Assembly (NCBI GenBank): GCA_903906365.1
Contig: CAIVKC010000045.1
Coordinates: 62,001 to 126,000 of the forward strand
Direction of reading: 5' to 3'
Source: an uncultured Bacteroidota bacterium
Lineage (GTDB): Bacteria; Bacteroidota; Bacteroidia; Chitinophagales; Chitinophagaceae
DNA length: 64,000 nucleotides
Shown here: positions 17,887-25,482 of the stretch, piece by piece
Layout of the letters: each line of letters opens with the position of its first letter
How positions within the stretch are numbered: position 1 is the stretch's first letter
Position numbers and translations under genes: made by a program
Notes under the pieces: model-generated
What the model saw: only the letters and a program-made list of their open reading frames with translations
Databases searched by the model: none
Told to the model about the DNA's origin: nothing

Positions 17887-19122
17887 TCAGAAACCCATTT
17901 TTCGTTTGAGGTTTTCATCAATGGCATCCAGGAATTCTTCTGTATGGAGGTAATGCTCCGGATAAGAAACCTTATTTCCATGGATACAGACAGCCAGGTC
18001 CTTGGTCATCTTGCCTCCTTCCACAGTTTCTATACACACCGTTTCCAGGGCATTGGCAAAATCAATCAGTTCCTGGTTGTGGTCAAGTTTACCACGGAAA
18101 GCCAGTCCCCTGGTCCATGCAAAAATGGAGGCAATGGGATTGGTTGAAGTAGGTTTACCCGCCTGGTGGTCGCGGAAATGCCTGGTTACCGTGCCATGGG
18201 CCGCTTCTGCTTCCATCGTATTGCCATCCGGGGTAACCAGCACGGAGGTCATCAGTCCCAGGGAACCGAAACCCTGTGCCACCGAATCACTTTGAACATC
18301 CCCGTCATAATTCTTACAGGCCCATACAAAATTGCCGTTCCATTTCAAGGCACTGGCTACCATATCATCGATGAGGCGGTGCTCATATACGATGCCGGCA
18401 TCAGCGAATTTCTGTTTGAATTCCGCCTCAAAAATATCAGCGAAGATATCTTTGAAACGACCATCATATTTTTTAAGGATGGTATTTTTGGTGGAAAGAT
18501 ACAGGGGCCATTTTTTGCTGAGTGCCATGTTGAAGCAGCTCCTGGCAAAACCGATGATGGATTCATCGGTATTGTACATACTCAAGGCGACGCCGTCCCC
18601 CTTAAAATTGAATACCTCGAAAACCTGGGGTGCCGATCCGTCCTCAGGTGTAAAAGTCATCGTCAGTTTCCCCTTGCCCCTGATCACCGTATCGGTAGCG
18701 CGGTACTGGTCGCCGAATGCATGCCTGCCTACGATGATGGGTGCCGTCCAGTTGGTTACCAGCCTGGGGACATTCTTCATGACAATGGGTTCCCTGAAGA
18801 CAGTGCCGTCCAGGATATTGCGGATGGTACCATTGGGACTCTTCCACATTTGTTTCAGGTTGAATTCCTTAACGCGCGCTTCATCGGGGGTAATGGTGGC
18901 GCATTTGATACCCACACCGTGTTCCCTGATGGCATGGGCGGCATCAATGGTCACCTGGTCATTGGTCTGGTCACGGTATTGGATGCCCAGATCAAAATAT
19001 TTTATATCAATATCCAGATAGGGGAGAATCAGTTTGTCCTTTATGAATTTCCAAATAATCCGGGTCATTTCATCTCCGTCCAGTTCAACCACCGGACGGG
19101 CAACCTTAATTTTCCTGGCCAT
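17887..19122 (-). CDS. icd: NADP-dependent isocitrate dehydrogenase
   Basis: 411-residue enzyme of the eukaryotic-like (type II) NADP-IDH group, making 2-oxoglutarate in the TCA cycle. Motifs: [74 protein letters not shown] (metal-binding aspartates) and [15 protein letters not shown]. The frame is open further upstream to 19158, but [18 protein letters not shown] at 19122 is the family start. A strong promoter lies 34-64 bases upstream. Confidence 0.97.
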   Translation of the reverse strand: MARKIKVARPVVELDGDEMTRIIWKFIKDKLILPYLDIDIKYFDLGIQYRDQTNDQVTIDAAHAIREHGVGIKCATITPDEARVKEFNLKQMWKSPNGTIRNILDGTVFREPIVMKNVPRLVTNWTAPIIVGRHAFGDQYRATDTVIRGKGKLTMTFTPEDGSAPQVFEVFNFKGDGVALSMYNTDESIIGFARSCFNMALSKKWPLYLSTKNTILKKYDGRFKDIFADIFEAEFKQKFADAGIVYEHRLIDDMVASALKWNGNFVWACKNYDGDVQSDSVAQGFGSLGLMTSVLVTPDGNTMEAEAAHGTVTRHFRDHQAGKPTSTNPIASIFAWTRGLAFRGKLDHNQELIDFANALETVCIETVEGGKMTKDLAVCIHGNKVSYPEHYLHTEEFLDAIDENLKRKMGF

Positions 19123-19155
19123 ACTTGTTAAATTTAATTTATCGTCAAAAGTCAG

Positions 19156-19186
19156 CAAACCTACAGGAAATGGACGAATTTAACAA
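19156..19186 (-). promoter_or_regulatory. Promoter for icd
   Basis: On the minus strand: TTG, 20 bases, TAGGTTTG, an exact TAnnTTTG match. Predicted start near 19150, giving a leader of about 28 bases to the ATG at 19122. Confidence 0.6.
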
Positions 19187-19299
19187 GCGCCCCGCCTGGG
19201 ATTCTGTGCTAATGCACTAAAAACCAGTAAATCCGATATCTCTCTGTGGTTGCACTGATTATATATGTAGTTTATACATGATCACATTCATAAAAAAAT

Positions 19300-19307
19300 T
19301 AATTTTG
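19300..19307 (+). promoter_or_regulatory. -7 element immediately before the Crp/Fnr gene
   Basis: TAATTTTG, an exact TAnnTTTG match, ending only 5 bases before the ATG at 19313, so the transcript would be nearly or fully leaderless. Confidence 0.45.
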
Positions 19308-19312
19308 TACCG

Positions 19313-19891
19313 ATGTTGGAGACTTTGAAAAAATACCTGTTGGGATTTGCCCTGCTCAGTGAGGACGATTTTGATTTGCTTGCCCAGAAAGTGGAAATCA
19401 GGCACTTCGATAAAAAGCAGCAGATTATCAAGATTGGCGAGACGGATAAATACCTGAATTTTGTCGCCAAAGGGCTGGTCCGTAAATATTTCCTGAAGGG
19501 AAGGGAGGAAATGGTTACCCAGATTGCCCAGGAAAACGAACTGATTAACTCTTCGGGTTCCTTCCTGCTGGGAACCCCATCTACCTATGTGGTGGAAACC
19601 ATCGAACCCACTACTTTTCTGTCCATTACCATGGAAAACCTGGAGGAGATTTATTCCAAAAGCCACCAGCTCGAACATCTTGGCCGGCTAATCATCACGA
19701 ACCTTTTTCTGAAAAAGGAGGCCTGGGAGCACGAACGGATGCGTCTCAATACGCGGGACCATTTTGTTCAGTTTCTCCGAAACAATTCCGACCTTTTGCA
19801 GCGTGTGCCGCAAAAATACCTGGCCTCCTACCTCAATATTAAGCCCGAGACTTTCAGCCGGCTCAAGCACCTGCTTCAAAAGAAAAAATAG
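19313..19891 (+). CDS. Crp/Fnr-family transcriptional regulator
   Basis: 192 residues. Residues 1-115 form a cNMP-binding-like beta-roll (FDKKQQIIKIGETDKYLNFVAKGLVRKYF) without the canonical cAMP-contacting RS/TT signature, so the effector is unclear. A short dimer helix leads to a winged helix at about 150-188 (LLQRVPQKYLASYLNIKP then ETFSRLKHLL). This architecture is typical of the many Crp-like regulators of Bacteroidota. It is convergent with the manganese transporter gene (5 bases apart). Confidence 0.9.
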   Translation: MLETLKKYLLGFALLSEDDFDLLAQKVEIRHFDKKQQIIKIGETDKYLNFVAKGLVRKYFLKGREEMVTQIAQENELINSSGSFLLGTPSTYVVETIEPTTFLSITMENLEEIYSKSHQLEHLGRLIITNLFLKKEAWEHERMRLNTRDHFVQFLRNNSDLLQRVPQKYLASYLNIKPETFSRLKHLLQKKK

Positions 19892-19896
19892 GCAGC

Positions 19897-21789
19897 CTAT
19901 AAATTTACGATCAGAACCGGGATTTTCAGTTCATGCCGGACCGTATTGACCGTCTCTCCGTAAATGAAGTCCTTGATCCCGGAATGTCCGTGCGCTCCGA
20001 TGACGAGCATGTCCACTGCTTCCTCCCTTACTATACGTACGATTTCCTTACTCCGGTTCTGATAACCCAGCCGGGTGCTGGCGCGATAGCCTTTTTTTTC
20101 AAGCTGATTCCTGTAGAATTCAAGTCTTTCCTGGTCCTGGCGGGTTTCAAAATCATCACTTTGCCTGCCCAGCATCCTGGCTGAGGCGCTCTCCACGACA
20201 TGTATCAGCAGGTACTCCGCTTCCTGCCGCCCCTGACCCACGGCATAGGAAAGTATCTTACCGGTATGTTCACTAAAATCCAGGGCCACGGCGATCTTTT
20301 TGAAAACAGGCAACTGGAGTTGTTCTATATCAGCGGCCTCCGGATGTATCTGGGCCCGGTCCGAGGGTTTTTCCGTCTTCCTGCCCAGCCAGGGGTGAAG
20401 CAGGATATATCCCATCAGGAACAATGCGCCTAGGCATACCGGGGGGAAGATCAATTTCCAGATGATATGTCCATGGCCGGCATAGAAATCGGCCAGTTGG
20501 TCATAGACCAGTTTCAAATTGAGGGAAATCAACAGGAAAGCGGTGGCCCATGCACATAACCTGATCAGGGGTGTTATAGCAAAGGTACCCATGGTGCTTT
20601 TGTCGCTGACAAAATGAATCAGCGGGATAATGGCAAAACCCAATTGCACGCTCAGAATCACCTGGCTCAGAATGATCAGGCTGTCGGCCTGCTGTTCCCC
20701 TGCGATGAGAATAACCAGTATGGCCGGTATAATGGCAAGCAGCCTGGTCAGGAGCCTGCGGAGCCATGGATTGATGCGCAGTTGCAAATAGCCTTCCATG
20801 ACGATCTGACCAGCCAGGGTACCGGTAAGGGTAGAGCTCTGTCCGGCGGCTATCAGGGCAACTGCAAACAGGATGGCGGCCAGACGGCTGCCCAACTGAC
20901 CAGGGAGCAGCAGGTAGGCCTCCCGCAATTGGGCCACCGAAGTGTGACCCGTTTTGAAAAAGATGGTGGCGGACAGTACCAGGATGGCCGCATTGACGAA
21001 AAAAGCCAGATTCAGGGCAATGGTGCTGTCCAGGAAGTTCAGCCTGAGGGCGCGCAGCATATGATGATCTCCTTTGTGGATCTTTCTGGTTTGCACCAGG
21101 GCCGAATGCAGGTAAAGATTATGCGGCATGACGGTGGCACCGATGATGCCAATGGCAATATAAAGCGCTTCCTGATTGGGCAGCCTGGGTACCAGTCCGG
21201 TGGCAACCTCCGCCAGGTTAGGTCTTGCCATCCATATTTCAACCAGAAATGACAATCCGATAAGGGCAATCAGCCCAATAATGAAGGCTTCCATTTTTCG
21301 CATGCCCAGCCGTTGCAGGAAAAGCAGTAAAAAAGTGTCCAGTACCGTAAAGGCAACACCGTAGACCAACGGCAGGCCGGTCAGCAACTGAATGCCGATG
21401 GCCATTCCAAGTACTTCAGCCAGATCACAGGCGGCGATGGCTATTTCGGCCAGTATATACAGTGACAGGTTAATATACCGTGGATATACCTCCCGGTTTG
21501 CCTGGGCCAGGTCCATGCCGCGTACAATTCCCAGCCGGGCGGATAAATTTTGCAGGAGCAGCGCCATGAGGTTGCTCATCAGAAGGACCCAGATCAGGGC
21601 GTATCCGTACTTGCTTCCTCCGGCCAGGTCGGTTGCCCAGTTGCCCGGATCCATATACCCTACGCTGACCAGGTAAGCGGGGCCAAAAAACACAAACAGC
21701 TGCCTCCACCAGGATCCTTTCCGGGTAGTGTCCACCGAACCGTGCACGTCGGCCAGGGAGACATTTTTAGGCGCGTTAAGCTTGGTCAT
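19897..21789 (-). CDS. mntH: Nramp (MntH-type) Mn2+ transporter fused to a universal stress protein domain
   Basis: 630 residues in two parts. Residues 1 to about 480 are an Nramp divalent-metal/proton symporter: DPGNWATDLAGGSKYG is the TM1 metal-binding motif, TVMPHNLYLHSALVQTRK the TM6 MPH motif. Residues about 495-630 are a UspA domain: VFKKIAVALDFSEHTGKIL at the start and the nucleotide-binding-like GAHGHSGIKDFIYGE near the end. Plain MntH is about 410-450 residues, so this is a natural fusion. The ATG at 21789 overlaps the end of the regulator gene by 14 bases, indicating translational coupling and a common transcript. Confidence 0.93.
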   Translation of the reverse strand: MTKLNAPKNVSLADVHGSVDTTRKGSWWRQLFVFFGPAYLVSVGYMDPGNWATDLAGGSKYGYALIWVLLMSNLMALLLQNLSARLGIVRGMDLAQANREVYPRYINLSLYILAEIAIAACDLAEVLGMAIGIQLLTGLPLVYGVAFTVLDTFLLLFLQRLGMRKMEAFIIGLIALIGLSFLVEIWMARPNLAEVATGLVPRLPNQEALYIAIGIIGATVMPHNLYLHSALVQTRKIHKGDHHMLRALRLNFLDSTIALNLAFFVNAAILVLSATIFFKTGHTSVAQLREAYLLLPGQLGSRLAAILFAVALIAAGQSSTLTGTLAGQIVMEGYLQLRINPWLRRLLTRLLAIIPAILVILIAGEQQADSLIILSQVILSVQLGFAIIPLIHFVSDKSTMGTFAITPLIRLCAWATAFLLISLNLKLVYDQLADFYAGHGHIIWKLIFPPVCLGALFLMGYILLHPWLGRKTEKPSDRAQIHPEAADIEQLQLPVFKKIAVALDFSEHTGKILSYAVGQGRQEAEYLLIHVVESASARMLGRQSDDFETRQDQERLEFYRNQLEKKGYRASTRLGYQNRSKEIVRIVREEAVDMLVIGAHGHSGIKDFIYGETVNTVRHELKIPVLIVNL

Positions 21790-22441
21790 CTTTTACCAGA
21801 ATATTTTTGGCAACCAGTTCACTCACCGTAATGGGGGCCTGGTTGCGTATTTTCAATTCAAGTGAATTGTCAAATGGAAATTTCTTCCTTACTTCCAGTT
21901 TGGTGCCGATCCGGATATTTTTGTGCTGAAGCAGTTCCAGCATCCCGGAGGTCTGTTCTGAAATGGCACTGACCTGCACGGTCTTGTTCAGCGGCAGGTC
22001 CAGCAGGTTCAGCTGCCGGTAGGACTTGATTTTTCCGTTGCTGTCAGGAATGGGATCGCCGTGTGGGTCCGTCTGGGGATAACCAAGGTATTCTTCCAGA
22101 CGGTCAATCATTTTCTTACTGCTGGCATGCTCAAGTTCTTCGGCCATTTCATGTACCTCATCCCAGCCAAAACCAAGTTTTTCAACCAGGAAGTATTCCC
22201 AGAGACGGTGTTTTCGAATGATCTGGGCCGCTACTTTCTTGCCTTCCGTATTGAGTTTGAATCCACGGTATTTTTCGTAAATCAGCAGTTTTTCCGCTTT
22301 CAGTTTCCTGAGCATATCGCTGACCGAGGCGGCTTTGGTATTGAGTGAGGCTGCCACCGCATTGGTGGTAACGATGCTTTGTTCGTATTGGAGGTGGAAG
22401 ATGGCTTTAAGATAGTTCTCTTTACTGGCTGAGTATTTCAA
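21776..22441 (-). CDS. mntR: DtxR/MntR-family metal-dependent repressor
   Basis: 221 residues. The N-terminal winged helix (KENYLKAIFHLQ, SIVTTNAVAASLNTKAASVSDML, KLKAEKLL) is followed by the metal-binding dimerisation domain (HRLWEYFLVEKLGFGWDEVHEMAEELEH, with the Cys/Glu/His metal site represented by Glu and His residues) and a C-terminal FeoA/SH3-like domain (about 150-221). The start is TTG at 22441: there is no ATG nearby, an in-frame TAA stands 15 bases upstream, and TTG gives MKYSASKENYLKAI, the expected family N-terminus. It is the first gene of a two-gene unit with mntH. Confidence 0.9.
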   Translation of the reverse strand: MKYSASKENYLKAIFHLQYEQSIVTTNAVAASLNTKAASVSDMLRKLKAEKLLIYEKYRGFKLNTEGKKVAAQIIRKHRLWEYFLVEKLGFGWDEVHEMAEELEHASSKKMIDRLEEYLGYPQTDPHGDPIPDSNGKIKSYRQLNLLDLPLNKTVQVSAISEQTSGMLELLQHKNIRIGTKLEVRKKFPFDNSLELKIRNQAPITVSELVAKNILVKDDQA

Positions 22442-22457
22442 CGGACCTAAAATTTAA

Positions 22458-22473
22458 TTTAGACAAATCTAAA
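22458..22473. promoter_or_regulatory. Palindromic operator upstream of mntR
   Basis: TTTAGACAAATCTAAA, a perfect inverted repeat with 6-base arms and a 4-base spacer, 17 bases upstream of the mntR start. Position and AT-rich TTTAG...CTAAA form resemble DtxR/MntR boxes, so autoregulation is likely. It lies in the divergent region shared with the 22567 lipoprotein gene. Confidence 0.55.
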
Positions 22474-22566
22474 AAAAAGTTTCGCTATGGCAAAAATGAA
22501 TTTTTCTCTTTGTTGCAGCTAATGACTATTTTTAAACCTGAAACATGGTTCAACACCACATTTAAT

Positions 22567-23532
22567 ATGAATAAGTACCTTTTTTTGCTGATCTGTGCAG
22601 GCCTTCTTGTGGCCTGTAAACACAAGAAAGTACCCCTCTCTGATGCCGCAAAAGTCGAATTGAACGAATTCATCGATTTCTTCCCGGAGGTCAGATTACC
22701 TTATCAGACCGGCGATTCCGTATTCAACCAGGAAGATCCGGACTCCCTGTTGATCAGTTACAAGGTCTTCACCAAATTCATTCCCGATACCGTACTGACC
22801 AGGCATTTCCCCAAGGGATCCCTGCCCAGGATGTATCCCCTGGGCCGGGTAAGGGACGATAAAAAGGAAACCTACCTTTTTGTGAAGGCCGTTACTCCCG
22901 CCCGGGAATGGGTCTACCTGGTCTGTTTTGACAGGTCCAACCGTTTTTCGGCGTCCAAACCACTGTTTTCTTCTGAGAGTGAGGAAGGCCTGAAAAGTTC
23001 AGTCAGCATGGATACCAAGTATACCATCACCATCCTGCGTCAGTGGAAGTCTCCTTCAGGGGAACTGGTATATAAGAAAAATGCCTATGTCTATAACGAT
23101 GCCGGAAACTTTATGCTCATACTGACTGAATCCAATGAGCCCACCCAAAAAACCAGGGTGGTACAAAACCCCATTGATACCCTGGCAAAAAAGCACCGGT
23201 TGTCGGCTGACTATGTTCAGGACAGGAAGAATTTCATTTCGGTCCGGGACGGCAGGGACCAGTCTCATATTTTATTTTTTATTCATTTCGAAAAGGACAA
23301 CGGCAGTTGCACCGGGGAACTGAAAGGAGAGGCCAGGATGGTTTCACCGACCCTGGCCCGCTACAATTCCAGCGGGGACCCCTGTACCCTCGAACTGAAT
23401 TTCACACCGCTTCGGGTCTCCATCAAAGAGGTTGAAGCCTGCGGCAATCACCGGGATATCCGGTGTTTTTTTGACGGCGTATTCCCCAGGGTCAGGGAAG
23501 TAAAGAAAAAAACCATTCACAAGCATGCCTGA
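22567..23532 (+). CDS. Lipoprotein of unknown function
   Basis: 321 residues starting MNKYLFLLICAGLLVACKHKK, a clear lipoprotein signal with lipobox LVAC. An upstream in-frame stretch back to 22510 was rejected because the signal starts at 22567. The mature part is mixed alpha/beta without transmembrane helices (DSLLISYKVFTKFIPD, CTGELKGEARMVSPT, three late cysteines near CGNHRDIRC). No family recognised. A possible promoter TCTCTTTG is at 22505-22512, so it shares the divergent region with mntR. Confidence 0.85.
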   Translation: MNKYLFLLICAGLLVACKHKKVPLSDAAKVELNEFIDFFPEVRLPYQTGDSVFNQEDPDSLLISYKVFTKFIPDTVLTRHFPKGSLPRMYPLGRVRDDKKETYLFVKAVTPAREWVYLVCFDRSNRFSASKPLFSSESEEGLKSSVSMDTKYTITILRQWKSPSGELVYKKNAYVYNDAGNFMLILTESNEPTQKTRVVQNPIDTLAKKHRLSADYVQDRKNFISVRDGRDQSHILFFIHFEKDNGSCTGELKGEARMVSPTLARYNSSGDPCTLELNFTPLRVSIKEVEACGNHRDIRCFFDGVFPRVREVKKKTIHKHA

Positions 23533-23704
23533 GGTGGCGATTTGACAGCCGCTGAGCTACTGTTACCCTCAGATTTTCGGGCCTTGTGGCAACTGCTAAT
23601 TTTTCACCCTTTATCCCCCGGTTGGACAATTCTAATCGATATTATCCGTTATATTGCGTGCTCTTTACACGATAATAAATCAAAGATTTTACGAAAAATT
23701 GCTT

Positions 23705-25360
23705 ATGGATTTCAGAAATTTTAATGTTCCCTACACCGTCGACGAACGTTATGCCAAGAAAGTAGCTTATTTCTCCATGGAATTTGCAGTTCATCAGCCC
23801 TTGAAAATATACAGCGGCGGCCTGGGTTTTCTGGCGGGTTCCCATCTGCGCAGTGCCTACGAACTGCGCCAGAATCTGATCAGTATCGGGATCCTGTGGA
23901 AATATGGTTATTATGACCAGGCCCGCAACCAGGACCAGACCCTTCAGGTAACCTGGATGGAAAAACAAAACAGTTTTTTGGAAGATACCGGCATTAAATT
24001 CCAAATCCATATTCATGAACACCCTGTCTGGGTAAAGGCCTGGTACCTCCGGCCGGATACCTTCCGCTCGGCACCCCTGTTCCTGCTGAGCACGGACCTG
24101 CCCGAAAATGATTATGTTTCCCAGACCATTACCCATCGGCTCTACGATGCCAATGTCGCTACCAAAGTTGCCCAGTTTATCCTGCTTGGGGTAGGAGGGG
24201 CCAAACTGGTGGATGAACTGGGTTTCAACCCCGAGATTTATCACCTCAACGAGGCACATGGACTCAGTGCCGCCTTTTACCTCTATAACAAGTTCGATAA
24301 AAACATAGAAGAGGTTAAAAAGCGCCTGGTATTCACCACCCATACGCCCGAGGAAGCCGGTAATGAAAAACACGATATCTACCTGTGCCATAAAATGAGT
24401 TATTTCTGCGGTCTCTCTGTAGAGGAGGTTAAAAAACTCACCGGCAATGACGAAAATGCCTTCAACCATTCCCTGGCCGCCCTTCGATTTGCTCATATCG
24501 CCAACGGGGTTTCTGAACTGCATGGTCATGTCTCCAGGGCCATGTGGAGTAAATACAGCCATATCTGCCCGATTATTTCCATCACCAATGCCCAGAACTG
24601 GAATTACTGGGCCGATAAGCAGCTCTACAAGAAGATGGAGGAAAAGGATGATTTCTGGTTCGACGACCGTAAGAAATACCTCAAAAAAAGAGCCTTTGAA
24701 ATTGTGGCCGACCAGACAGGAAAGATTTTTGACCCCAATGTTTTTACCATCGTTTGGGCCCGCCGTTTTGCCGGATACAAAAGAGCCGAGCTCATCACAC
24801 GCGATATAGAGCGATTCAATAAGCTTACCCAGGATACCAAATATCCGGTACAGATTATTTGGGGCGGAAAGCCCTATCCCATGGACTATCCTGCCATCAA
24901 TGATTTCAACCACCTGGTTCATCTTAGTAAAGGATACAAGAATGTGGCCGTAGTGATAGGCTATGAACTGGCCCTTTCCAAAAGGCTAAAGCAGGCTGCC
25001 GATTGCTGGCTTAACAATCCCAGGGTCCCCAGGGAAGCTTCCGGAACCAGCGGTATGACCGCTGCGATGAATGGGGCCGTTAATTTTTCAACCGATGATG
25101 GCTGGATACCTGAATTTATTAACCATGGCAACAATGGTTTTGTCGTCCCCAAGGCAGATTATGCCAATATGCAGGTGCATGAGCAGGACCAGTACGACCT
25201 GGACCAGCTCTATGAGATCCTGCTCCATCAGATATTGCCGTTATACTATGACAATTATGAGACCTGGCGGCAGGTGGTGAAAAATGGCATGCGTGACGTC
25301 CGCTACCAATTTGATTCTGGCAGGATGGCTGCTGAATACTATGAACTCATGTATAAATAA
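23705..25360 (+). CDS. glgP: Short-form alpha-glucan phosphorylase (GT35-like)
   Basis: 551 residues, the size of the short bacterial alpha-glucan phosphorylases rather than the 800-850 residues of the long form. N-terminal KKVAYFSMEFAVH and IYSGGLGFLAGSHL, then HLNEAHGLSAAF, FTTHTPEEAGNE, VWARRFAGYKRAEL and the C-terminal WLNNPRVPREASGTSGM followed by TAAMNGA. In characterised relatives the cofactor-binding lysine follows GTSGM or GTxNM; here the codon is ACC (Thr). So PLP binding, and with it classical phosphorolysis, is in doubt. The ATG at 23705 is used; upstream in-frame codons back to 23654 include only a TTG. A terminator follows. Confidence 0.85.
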   Translation: MDFRNFNVPYTVDERYAKKVAYFSMEFAVHQPLKIYSGGLGFLAGSHLRSAYELRQNLISIGILWKYGYYDQARNQDQTLQVTWMEKQNSFLEDTGIKFQIHIHEHPVWVKAWYLRPDTFRSAPLFLLSTDLPENDYVSQTITHRLYDANVATKVAQFILLGVGGAKLVDELGFNPEIYHLNEAHGLSAAFYLYNKFDKNIEEVKKRLVFTTHTPEEAGNEKHDIYLCHKMSYFCGLSVEEVKKLTGNDENAFNHSLAALRFAHIANGVSELHGHVSRAMWSKYSHICPIISITNAQNWNYWADKQLYKKMEEKDDFWFDDRKKYLKKRAFEIVADQTGKIFDPNVFTIVWARRFAGYKRAELITRDIERFNKLTQDTKYPVQIIWGGKPYPMDYPAINDFNHLVHLSKGYKNVAVVIGYELALSKRLKQAADCWLNNPRVPREASGTSGMTAAMNGAVNFSTDDGWIPEFINHGNNGFVVPKADYANMQVHEQDQYDLDQLYEILLHQILPLYYDNYETWRQVVKNGMRDVRYQFDSGRMAAEYYELMYK

Positions 25361-25387
25361 AAGGTAACAAGTATAATTCCCTTCTCG

Positions 25388-25425
25388 ATCCCTTTTCTTT
25401 TTTTTAAAGGAAAGGGATTTTTTTT
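25388..25425 (+). terminator. Terminator after glgP
   Basis: ATCCCTTT (25388-25395) pairs with AAAGGGAT (25411-25418), extended by a G-T and a C-G pair, followed by eight T residues. Confidence 0.7.
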
Positions 25426-25482
25426 GTGTAATTCCCCGGGCGAAGGCATCCACTCAGGTATAACATCACTAAAAAAGGAATT

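Noticed and set aside
18166-19131. A 321-codon plus-strand frame opposite icd
   Set aside because: Antisense shadow of icd; His/Phe-rich translation without domain features.
23642-24922. A 426-codon minus-strand frame opposite the alpha-glucan phosphorylase
   Set aside because: It is the antisense of a conserved gene with full active-site motifs; its own translation shows no fold and comes from codon bias of the real gene.
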